Shown in pieces: positions 23,801 through 32,369 of a DNA stretch of 64,000 nucleotides. Source of the DNA: Annulohypoxylon bovei var. microspora (lineage: Eukaryota; Ascomycota; Sordariomycetes; Xylariales; Hypoxylaceae); assembly GCA_022836615.1 (NCBI GenBank), contig MU405212.1, forward strand, positions 558,001 to 622,000, read 5' to 3'. Numbering within the stretch: position 1 is the stretch's first letter; each line of letters opens with the position of its first letter. The position numbers and the translations under genes are program-made. The notes below the pieces were generated by a model that saw only the letters and a program-made list of their open reading frames with translations, had not been told where the DNA came from and did no database searches.

Positions 23801-25109
23801 CATAGGAATCTCGGTCTCATTATTCCGTGACTTAGCAACTAGAACGCAGTCTGCTGCCATGAAAACAGGATTCAAGTCGGAGATTGGAGAAGCTGTGACT
23901 AGGTTTCCAGCAGGAGTACCGACGTTTCTGATCTGACGTCCTGCGAAATATTTGAGTTGTTTATAAATAGCTTGAAAAACTTGGCCTCTTGCTTCGCCGT
24001 AGTGTTTTATGGCATCCTGGCAAATATTCTCAAGGTCTGTGAGTACAACGTTTCCGCCGATCTCAAGATGGTCATCCTTGAAGGAATAGTGCCGTAACTC
24101 GGGGATATCTCCGACGAAGACTGAGACCGGGTATTGCAAAGCCTTAAATTTGACCTCAATTTGTGTTTCTGTACTCCCGCCGATTATCTTTGCGCTGGGG
24201 TACACGCTCTTGATCTCCAGAAGCTGCTCCAGTGTGACAGGTCGATACCACCTCTTTCTCTTATTCCCAAACGAAAGCGGTTTAAAGGTATGTTTCTTTA
24301 GAGATGGTGGGAATATGAGTTGAGTATCTGGGTTATATTCGATGAAGCCCGGAGGCGTGAATCTCTTGATGGGCTGACCTTCATTGAGATCTTTACTCTT
24401 ACAGCAGCCGCCGTCTGCGCCGTCGGCATTTTCCATGCAACAGCCGGAACCACCGTTGGCAGTGCTTTTACCGCAGGCATTTTTGTTTTCGGCACTAAAG
24501 GTATGGGCAGCATCGAGGATGGAGCGATAACCAGTACATCGGCAGAGATTACCATCGAAGGCTTCTTCAACGTCATGCTCGGTCGGGTTCTCGTTATTTC
24601 TTAACAGGGCGTATAAGCTCATAACGATTCCCGGAGTGCAAAACCCACATTGACTTCCGTTTCCCTTGGCTATACGTTCTTGGGTTGGGTGAGGTTGCTT
24701 TACGTTTCCTATACCCTCGACTGTTATGACATGTTTCCCATCTACACTGGCGAGGGGAGCCAGACAGGCGTTGACGCTTGCATGGTATATTCGCTTGGTA
24801 GTCGGGTTGTATTGGCTGATTACGACTGTACAGGCGCCACATCCGCCTTCTCCGCAACCACTAAACGGATAGATATATCAGCAAAATTGAATCCAACAAA
24901 CTAGGTATTCGCCCAGCTTACAGCTTAGTTCCAGTTAATCCAATACCTCTTAAGTATTCAAGCAACGTGATTTCCGGATCAACTTCGTCAAGCACTACTC
25001 GAGTACCATTAAGGAAGAAGCGAATAGTATCATCGTATACGGTGGTTAACGCCAGTCCTCCGGTTGCTAGCGCCGGGTCTCTCTCGGGGGAGATGGCAAT
25101 AGGAGCCAT
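20880..25109 (-). CDS. XDH: Xanthine dehydrogenase
   Basis: Three exons on the minus strand (25109-24922, 24860-22659, 22608-20880; introns of 61 and 50 nt) encode 1372 residues, the usual length of fungal xanthine dehydrogenase (hxA in Aspergillus). It oxidises hypoxanthine to xanthine and uric acid with NAD+, the entry to purine nitrogen use. Domains in order: plant-type [2Fe-2S] ferredoxin (Cys65, 70, 73 and 95), second [2Fe-2S] helical domain (Cys134, 137, 169, 171 in QCGFCTPG and LCRCTGY), FAD domain (IIGGSTETQ, RNVGTPAGN), then the molybdopterin domain with GGGFGGKE, RGFGGPQGM, GGTEMGQGLHTKM and the catalytic glutamate loop GVGEPPLF. All cofactor motifs are intact, and conservation of the NAD-type architecture argues for a dehydrogenase. 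It is divergent from an aldehyde dehydrogenase across a 1.56-kb spacer with GATA sites. Confidence 0.95.
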
Positions 25110-25411
25110 ACTATCAATTTTCTTCTTTCAACTCTAGCTTTAGCTATATGAAACCATCAGGCTAGGATTCCAAGTAGGAATCAAGTATCTCGGAGTAGTC
25201 GTGGCTAGCGTAATGATATCGACTGGGTGGCTGAGTGAAATCGGTGATATGTTGTCAAGCCCTTGTTTGAACAAAATGACAATATACAATGTCTGGCAAA
25301 TAATACAATCACGTTGAAGTAAGCGTTTCCAAGGTATGGAAGTCACACCTTATTTGGGTGGCAATCCACGTCTTGTCTTGACTCTGACTTGCCCAGTCAA
25401 TCGCCGGGATC

Positions 25412-25612
25412 CGATAGATAGCTACCTCTTGGCAAGGAACGGAGCTCTGATAGCTGAGCCGCCATTTGATATGTACACCCAATGGATATGACATACATAT
25501 GGAGACGGGGCGAATCAGAAATGTGACATATCCAATTAGATTCTAGAAGTTTGTCTGGTATGCGGAAGCGTGAACGGGTTAGCCTGGAAGATATGGGAGA
25601 TATGGGAGATAG
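25412..25612. promoter_or_regulatory. Cluster of HGATAR sites upstream of xanthine dehydrogenase
   Basis: On the + strand CGATAG (25412-25417), AGATAG (25416-25421), TGATAG (25448-25453) and AGATAG (25607-25612) match HGATAR, the AreA/NIT2 GATA-factor consensus. The last ends a 9-bp tandem repeat AGATATGGG (from 25589). The distance to the xanthine dehydrogenase ATG is about 300-500 bp. Purine catabolic genes in Aspergillus are under AreA control, so the cluster fits. Single GATA sites are common by chance, so this is suggestive only. Confidence 0.4.
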
Positions 25613-25756
25613 CATGTCAAAGAAAGAGTGGTGAGCAAGGATAGAGGGGTTCCTTAACTCGGGGCTAATCCAAACCCGTCAGCAGCGGGGTTACTGCTTA
25701 CTAACCTAGTTTGCTTACATAAACTATATCCTTAAATTTATGTGGGATCCAGTTCC

Positions 25757-25770
25757 TCGGCAGACTCCGT
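25757..25770. promoter_or_regulatory. Near-consensus UaY-type site
   Basis: TCGG-N6-CCGT at 25757-25770 differs by one base from TCGG-N6-CCGA, the site described for the purine pathway activator UaY of Aspergillus nidulans. It lies about 650 bp upstream of the xanthine dehydrogenase start. One mismatch in eight defined bases can occur by chance. Confidence 0.3.
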
Positions 25771-26671
25771 ATTCCGGGATTTATTTTTTCTCCGGCTTAA
25801 ATCTTCGGAGATATTATACAACGACCCTTAGACTCTTACTTTACTAATCTTTCTACGTCATAGCACGCAAAACAGAGATAGAAACAGGTCGACGCGTTAG
25901 GGATCTGCATTATCCTATAATATTCGACAGATCTTGATACCATCTTCCTCATCTAGCTATATTTAACTGCCTAGCTTCTACAACCTCCACATTCCCCAAA
26001 TCTCTCCGCAATCCAAGAGTCTGGGGCCGACTAGCTGTAAACTAAGTTCATGCCGATGGTTGACGGTTAACGATCTCGGATGTCATAATGTTTCATCAAT
26101 CTTGACTGGTTTATTGTTGAAGAAATCTATAACTAACTCTATAACTGGTTTTTTATGTTAATTTACATAACGTACAGGTCAAGATGATAATATATATGGT
26201 ACTCCTTAGTCAATCCTGGTACACTATGCTCCAATGTTTTGCGTGGTTTTCTGTATACTGATACTCTATAAAAGATCCTAATCTTTGCTAATTCCAACTT
26301 AGAAATGCCTACCTAGGTAAACAAGACCCTAAAGATTTCCCCCGGCCCCTTATCCTCATCCGGAAGAGTGCAATAGGGCTAGATCTCCGGCAATTCAGCC
26401 ATGAGGATTAACCCCTCATCCAGTTATACCCCTTGCCGGTAGTATTTATGGCAAAATTGGCCATGCCGATGGAAGGCAACCTGCGTGGTTGAGCTCACGT
26501 GGCTAAAGTATAGATACTTTTTTCCTTCCCTCTGCAGCTCTATCCTACTGCGTGTCCTGTTCCCTGGTAACTGAGCCGTCGCTGTTCGATACATATACGA
26601 CGTTGTGTGGCTTTCTTGGACTTGGCGGCGACTATACGACCCTCTACGGCTGCTACCCCTTATAAGTCAAG

Positions 26672-28279
26672 ATGCCTTCTGCTGAGACGAACGGTACGAA
26701 TGGCACGAAGAGCCACTCGGACTTCCAATTCTTCAACGTCATCGATGGCAAGGCCCGCAACTCCAAGGAACATCACCAAGTCATCGACCCTCGCACCGAG
26801 GAGCCTCTCTGGGATGCCCCTATCGCCTCGTCTAAAGACCTCGACGACGCTGTCGAGGCGGCAAACCGCGCCTTCAAGACGTGGAAGAACAGCACGACGG
26901 CCGAGCGTCAAAAGGCCGTTCACGATGTAGCCAACGTCATTCTCGAGAACGTCGATGTCTTGACGGAGGCCCAGATGAAGGAAACCGGAAAGTCCAGGCC
27001 CATGTCGAGATTCGACGTCGAGAGAGCTGCCTGGCACTTTGAGTATTACCGTACGTTACACTGACCCCTTTTTTTTCGTTGTACCCCCGCTAACATCGTC
27101 ACAAAGGCACCGTAGCCCTCGAGGACGAACTGCAATACGAAGACGACACGATCCGGATCATCGCGACCCACGCGCCGATCGGCGTCCTCGGCGCCATCTC
27201 GCCGTGGAACTTCCCCCTGATCCTCTCCACCGTCAAAGTCGTCTCGGCGCTCGCGACCGGGAACTGCGTGATCATCAAGCCGTCGCCCTTCACGCCGTAC
27301 TCGCTCCTGAAGTTCTGCGAGCTCGCGCAGTCGGCGCTGCCGCCGGGCGTCTTCCAGGCGCTCAACGGCGGCGCCGACCTCGGCGAGCAGATGACGCTGC
27401 ACGCCGGCGTCCACCACATCAGCTTCACGGGCACCACCGCCGTCGGCCAGCGCATCCTGCGCAACTGCGCCGGCACCCTCAAGAAGGTCATCCTCGAGCT
27501 CGCCGGCAACAACGCCTGCATCGTCTGCGACGACGTCGACCTCGACGCCGTCGTCCCCCAGGTCGCCTCCGGCGCCCTCTTCCACGCCGGCCAGGTCTGC
27601 GTCGCCAGCAAGCGCCTGTACGTCCACGAGGCCGTCTACGACCGCTTCCTCGAGCGCCTGGTCAAGGAGTCCAAGAAATACGCCGTTAACGACGACGACT
27701 CCGTGGCGTTTGGCCCGCTGTCGAATAAGGCGAATTACGACCGCGCGGTTGGCTTCATCGAGGATTGCAAGAAGAATGGGTATAAGATCATCACGGGCGG
27801 CGATGTTAAGCCTAGGGAGAAGGGCTTCTGGATCCCGCCGACTATCGTGGTGAGGCCGCCTGAGGACTCGCTGCTGGTTAGGGAGGAGCAATTCGGTGAG
27901 TAACGAGTTCCCCTCTTCTTAATTGCATATATATATTGAAGATAAAATATCATGTAACGGAAAGGATAAAGTAACTAACCAATCACCACCACCAGCCCCC
28001 ATCGTCCCCGTCATGTCCTGGACAGACGAAGACGACGTCATCGCCCGCGCGAACCTCGACAACGCCGGGCTCGGCGCCTCCGTGTACACACCAGACCTGG
28101 ACCGCGCTCAGAAGATCGCGCGCCAGCTCGAGTCCGGGACGGTGTGGATTAACCAGTTCGAACGACCGCACCACGCCGGGTTCTTCGGCGGCTGGAAGCT
28201 TAGCGGCTTTGGCGGGGAGCTCGGAAAGCAGGGTCTTCTGCACTACTGTCATACGCAAAGTTTGCAGATTGCTAAGTAG
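26672..28279 (+). CDS. NAD(P)+-dependent aldehyde dehydrogenase
   Basis: Spliced model of 483 residues: 26672-27050, 27107-27895, 27996-28279; introns of 56 and 100 nt, the second with a CTAAC branch site. Aldehyde dehydrogenase superfamily: it oxidises an aldehyde to the acid with NAD(P)+. Key residues are present: Asn161 in SPWNFP, Lys184 in IIKPS, the FTGTTAVGQRI cofactor loop, the general base Glu257 in LELAGNN and the nucleophile Cys291 in HAGQVCVASKR. The C-terminal QFERPHHAGFFGGWKLSGFG loop is typical of cytosolic enzymes. There is no transit peptide. The first 600 bases of exon 2 are far richer in GC than exon 1. Substrate unknown. The location opposite xanthine dehydrogenase is conspicuous but does not prove a shared pathway. 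Confidence 0.92.
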
Positions 28280-28664
28280 GTAATAGATACCTGACTATAT
28301 GTAAGTGGGCTGTAGATGATAGACTAGGTGATTTTGATTTTCTCAGTGGCTATTTTGGTTCTTCTGGTTCCTTTGATGTATAGAGTCGGTTCGGATTTTC
28401 TGTAAGAAGTTATTTGAGGCGTGAGATACTTCGATGTTATAAGCACTTGATATATATTATGTTTCAATAGCAATAAAGAGCGCACATTGTTAGATTTTAT
28501 ATCAGTATCTTTTTGTATTTTTATTCCCAAACATAATCTGTCGAGACCATGCGATGCACTCAAAACCTAAATATATAAGTGCAGAACACAGCTTTTACGA
28601 GTCTTATTGAGTCTGTCGCCCTTATCTAACCCAGATCTTTTGGCTCCCCTATCCCTATCTATCC
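28280..28664. other. Convergent 3' spacer
   Basis: About 385 AT-rich bases between the 3' ends of the aldehyde dehydrogenase and the BNA3-like gene. Nothing else seen; presumably 3' UTRs. Confidence 0.6.
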
Positions 28665-30299
28665 CTATTCCTCTATATACTTCTTTAAGCCCCTAAGCCT
28701 CTCCTTCGCCGTCTCCAGCACCTCGTCCTCTTTGCACACGGCGAAGCGGATGTAGTCTTGGGCGATATGGGCATTGGGATCGGTGTAGAACTCGGTAGGC
28801 GGGATCGCGGCCACACCAACCTCCTGGATTAGGAACCATGCCAGCTTGAAGTCGCGCGGCCGGCTGGCCACGTGCGGTGGGAACGGATAGTCTGCCGGCA
28901 GCTTGACCTTGCTCATGTTGACTAACACGAAGTACCCGCCCTCCGGGTCCGTATACTTTAGACCTAGCTCCTCCCAGACTTCGTTAAACCGTTTCATCTT
29001 GCCTTTCATGTCGCGAACTGTTTCGTCCCAGAACCCTTCAGCTTCGGCTTGTTCGAAACCTGGTGTATGTTAGTCACTTGTTTTTTTAGGTTTTATGATG
29101 AGGGTTGGAGCAGTAATTGAGACGTACCGACTGCACAGGCTTCTTGTAGTGGCGAAACGGAGGAGTAGCAAATTCGTGTGTGAGCAGCCGAGACATATTG
29201 GATTAAATGAGCAGGTCCCATGAGCCATCCCACACGCCAACCCGTGGCATAAAAGTTTTTACCGGCCGAGCCGACGGTAATCGTTAACCTCTCAATTTCG
29301 GGAGAAAGGGTTGCGATTCTTGTGAATGGCACATAGTAGAGACGGTCGTACACCTCATCAGAGAGGATGATGATCTCATTCTTGACGCAGATATCTCCTA
29401 TTCTCTGAAGTTCTTCTTTCAAAAAGACCTTACCGACGGGGTTGTCTATAGATAACATTAGCATTTTATTTCGCTCGTCAGTTTCAAATAGACCAACTAA
29501 CGAGGCGTATTAATGACAATCATCTTCGTCTTAGGCGTGATGGCCTTTTCGAGCTCATCGAAATCGATGGTCCACTCGGCAGACGACGAAGTCCGCGTAG
29601 CTCCGTCTGTCGGCGGGTGTAACGGGACATAGACGATCTTCCCACCAGGCATCTCAATGTTGCTGATGTATCTAGGCTATTGTCAGAAAATGCATCGTTT
29701 CACAGCAGGGGACAAATGTCTCACTGATCGAAGAACGGCTCAAAAATAATGACCTCATCGCCAGGCTCTATAAAGGCCATGAACGCACTAAGCATACCCT
29801 CGTTTGCTCCCGTTGAGATTGTAACCTCAGTCTCCGGGTTGAGCTTTCGACCCCAGAACGGCGAGTAAGCATCAGCAATAGCCTTCTTTAGCCGCGGCCT
29901 GCCCTTCGTCGGACTGTACTGATTGCAGTCTACTCGGTCCAAAGCCGACTTTGCAGCGTTAATAATGAACGGAGGCGGATTGTACCCGAAGAATCCTTGC
30001 CCCATGTTCACGATAGGCTGTTTAGGCGAGGCCGCCGCGGCTTCATTGACGATGGACCAGACATCTTGTCTCTGGCCGGCAACCCGAGCCGCTGGCTTGA
30101 GCTTGGCTGGGAGTTCCGCCGCCATAATTATAGAAGAATGAAAACCTCTGGATCCAATCGCAAGCTGAAGTCCTCGGTGAGCGCCTCCGAGATATCTGGT
30201 TGTTATCTGTGTGCTGAATCGTCTGGAACAAGACCTCAGACCAGAGAGGCAACGCATAGGGTGTAAGCCTATATATACCTCCAATGATATCTCACTCAC
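28665..30299 (-). CDS. BNA3: Kynurenine--oxoglutarate aminotransferase (BNA3-like, class I PLP)
   Basis: Four exons on the minus strand (30299-29725, 29671-29502, 29445-29128, 29059-28665; introns of 53, 56 and 68 nt) give 485 residues. Fold-type I aminotransferase of the kynurenine aminotransferase/Bna3 group, which turns kynurenine into kynurenic acid. Motifs: NMGQGFFGYNPP near residue 95, YSPTKGRPRLKKAIA, NTPHNPVGK, LSDEVYDRLYY (Asp278, Tyr281) and the PLP lysine Lys311 in GSAGKNFYATGWRVGW. There are two plausible starts. From 30299 the product has a roughly 58-residue Arg/Ser-rich N-terminus (MRCLSGLRSCSRRFSTQ) like a mitochondrial presequence. From the ATG at 30125 it would be a 427-residue cytosolic form. 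Yeast Bna3 is partly mitochondrial. Bna3 versus a related beta-lyase cannot be settled from sequence. Confidence 0.87.
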
Positions 30300-30743
30300 G
30301 CAAAAGTCTCCGGTCCACTACTCTACTACCCCAGGAGCAAACAATTTATAATCAATCGACCCGATATTCCAGGCCTTTTTACTAGAATTTATAACTTATC
30401 CCTTTTAAAATCGATAACTATGACTATAACCTTGTTCCGTAATCGGCGTTTTGCTATTGGAAACTACGAAGCCCCCAATTTCGCTCGGGCGCCTGCATCT
30501 AAAAAAAGCCCGTCACGTCATTTCCAGCGCGGAGCACCTAAGCGGCTAAAGCCCGCTAGAATATCCGGAAGGGGTCCCACTAAACAAGCTCCTTAAACAG
30601 TCCCCGAGGTCCCTGCTCACAGCGCTAACGACAGGGATGACATCGACCCGACCCACCGGATATTATCGCTCTAATCATCCATCCATATCGCACCTCTATC
30701 CCTCCATCCTCACCACGATGCTCAACACCCCCCAGCCCTCAAA
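30300..30743. promoter_or_regulatory. Divergent promoter region BNA3 / DSC3
   Basis: 444 bases between two divergent ATGs, no coding signal. A CCAAT box in reverse orientation (ATTGG) lies in TGCTATTGGAAAC near 30455. The region probably holds both promoters. Confidence 0.5.
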
Positions 30744-31736
30744 ATGACAAGCACGCAACCGCCCCCGAACCTAACCCTCAAGCCCCCGAGCCTCAACATC
30801 CCGCAGCCCCCCCCGCTGCTCCTAACCATCCGCTTCAGCGCCGCGCTCCCCGACCTCGAGCTCGACATCCCGCGCCCCTCCACCACGACCGTCGTCTCGC
30901 TGAAGCACACCATCCGCCAGCGGCTCTCGGAGCCCAACTCGCAGCGGCGCCTGCGCTTCATCCACGGCGGCAAGATCCTACCCGACAGCGCGGCGCTCAG
31001 CTCCGTGCTGCGCGCACCTCTACCACCCCCACCCCCGTCGCCCGGCTTCAGCTACAGCTACGGCTCGGGCGGCGACGCGAAGGGCAAAGGGTCCGACGCT
31101 AGCGATGGCCACGGGAAAGGCAAGTCGGTACCCGGGCGACCGGACCCGTCGCAGCGGATCTACGTGAACTGCAGCATCGGGGACAGCCTCACGACCGCCG
31201 AACTCCTAACCGAAGCCTCGCAAGCAGCGACGCCCGCGCCCCCGTCCCCTCTGCTCCCCCCCTCGCCGTCGTCCGGCACGCCGCATCCCAGCACGCCGCA
31301 GCCCAGCACGACGGCGGCGCCGCGGGGCTTCGACCGGCTGCTAGGCGCGGGCTTCAGCGCGGGGGAGGTGAACCAGCTGCGGCTGCAGTTCCGCAGCATC
31401 CAGGCGACGCGGTACACGCCGGACACGCTGCCGTCGCCGGACGGCTTCCGGCGCATGGAGGACGCGTGGATCGACGACAACGGGGCCTCCGTCCCCACCA
31501 CCTCGCTGTCGACCCCGGGCGCCGGGGGCACCGATAGCGATGACGTGGGGCTCGTAGCGCTGGTCGACGTGATGATCCGCGGCGTGATCACGGGGTTCAT
31601 GTGGCCGCTGGGCAGCGCGGGGTGGCTGGTGCGGGAGGAGGGGATGGCGAGCGGGCGGTGGCGGTTTATGGTTGGGGTGGGTGTTGTGTTTAGTGTGTTG
31701 ATTGGGATCATTAGGAGCATTTCCGGGGAGAAATGA
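30744..31736 (+). CDS. DSC3: DSC E3 ubiquitin ligase complex subunit 3 (ubiquitin-like, membrane)
   Basis: Single-exon protein of 330 residues. It has an N-terminal ubiquitin-like domain after a proline-rich leader (LLLTIRFSAALPDLELDIP, VSLKHTIRQRL, RRLRFIHGGKIL), a low-complexity Pro/Ser linker with YVNCSIGD, a conserved block RGFDRLLGAGFSAGEVNQLR, and DTLPSPDGFRRMEDAWID. Two C-terminal hydrophobic segments follow (about residues 270-295 and 305-325). This is the Dsc3 (DUF2407) layout. The Dsc complex is a Golgi/endosome membrane E3 ligase involved in SREBP activation and membrane protein quality control. The coding strand is very GC-rich, and the reverse strand ORFs over it are artefacts. 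The 3' end faces a hairpin-rich spacer. Confidence 0.9.
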   Translation: MTSTQPPPNLTLKPPSLNIPQPPPLLLTIRFSAALPDLELDIPRPSTTTVVSLKHTIRQRLSEPNSQRRLRFIHGGKILPDSAALSSVLRAPLPPPPPSPGFSYSYGSGGDAKGKGSDASDGHGKGKSVPGRPDPSQRIYVNCSIGDSLTTAELLTEASQAATPAPPSPLLPPSPSSGTPHPSTPQPSTTAAPRGFDRLLGAGFSAGEVNQLRLQFRSIQATRYTPDTLPSPDGFRRMEDAWIDDNGASVPTTSLSTPGAGGTDSDDVGLVALVDVMIRGVITGFMWPLGSAGWLVREEGMASGRWRFMVGVGVVFSVLIGIIRSISGEK

Positions 31737-31970
31737 GGAAGGAGCAGAAAATGAAGGTGGAAAGTAGCCATGAAGGAAGTGTAGAAAATTAGAATAGGAT
31801 GGAAAAGAAAGGTGTACATATACATATGCATTAGGAGGCGTCAAGTTGGAATCATCACATAGCCATGGAACGGCGTTTTAGCAATTACATACTAGGCAAT
31901 CATGGCACTTAGGGGCAAATAGTACATACGCATCTATCACTATAGCAGAAGCAGAAGACGAATAGACGGG

Positions 31971-32000
31971 TTGGACATCGTCAACAACGACGATGTCCAA
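31971..32000. other. Perfect 12-bp stem hairpin, 6-nt loop
   Basis: TTGGACATCGTC, then AACAAC, then GACGATGTCCAA: a perfect inverted repeat. It lies 235 bp past the DSC3 stop codon and could act in the 3' UTR of either convergent gene. Confidence 0.8.
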
Positions 32001-32047
32001 GTTCTCTATCTAAGCATGCTACCAGAAACTCGAAAAACCTCGAGAGA

Positions 32048-32075
32048 GTGTTACTCCTCGGAAGAGGAGTAACAC
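32048..32075. other. Perfect 12-bp stem hairpin, 4-nt GGAA loop
   Basis: GTGTTACTCCTC, then GGAA, then GAGGAGTAACAC: a perfect inverted repeat with a GNRA-type tetraloop (GGAA) when read on the + strand. It lies 48 bp after the first hairpin. Function unknown. Confidence 0.8.
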
Positions 32076-32369
32076 AACCCATTAGGTCCCGTCTCTGTCA
32101 TCGATCCCGAAACAAGTGGTATCCCCTGAACTCCGTGACGAATAGCGAACCGTGAGCCTCCTGGCGGGAAGCTCCTTCGCCCAATCCCGCTCTCGATGCC
32201 GAATAGACTAGTGATAAACCACTGCGCCATTGGCCATCTCGGGTAATTGGGCAGGTCGTCATAGTCCTCATCCATCCACTTACCTACGTCATACGTTTTA
32301 TGCCAGAAGCCAAAGGTCGACGAAGAGGTTGTCGTCGAAGAGGTCGTTGTCGAATGTAGCGAATCCGTT

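Larger units (their letters stand above)
25110..26671. other. Shared upstream region of xanthine dehydrogenase and aldehyde dehydrogenase
   Basis: 1.56 kb without a coding signal between two divergent genes. It contains a cluster of GATA-factor sites nearest the xanthine dehydrogenase side, a UaY-like half-site pair at 25757-25770, and a copy of TACCTAGGTA at 26310-26319. Confidence 0.6.
31737..32369. other. Spacer between DSC3 and MTR4 (convergent), with hairpins
   Basis: About 630 bases between two convergent genes. It holds two perfect hairpins (31971-32000 and 32048-32075) and a 74-codon minus-strand ORF (32051-32275) that ends inside the second hairpin and resembles no family I know. 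I do not annotate that ORF as a gene. The short repeats CGAAGAGGT/CGTCGTTGT near 32318-32355 lie just beyond the MTR4 stop. Confidence 0.5.

Noticed and set aside
27046..27891. 281-codon ORF on the minus strand over the aldehyde dehydrogenase gene
   Set aside because: It is an artefact of high GC at third positions of the real gene: low-complexity Asp/Glu/Ala/Val-rich translation with no family resemblance.
20880..31736. A metabolic gene cluster formed by xanthine dehydrogenase, aldehyde dehydrogenase and the aminotransferase
   Set aside because: No transporter, pathway regulator or backbone enzyme is present, the functions belong to different primary pathways, and the neighbours are housekeeping genes.
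31160..31844. Long minus-strand ORFs over DSC3
   Set aside because: Antisense to a clearly identified gene, compositionally biased (Pro/Ser/His) and explained by GC-rich codons.
32051..32275. 74-codon minus-strand ORF downstream of MTR4
   Set aside because: No family resemblance, no upstream signals, and its stop lies within a hairpin; chance length is plausible.
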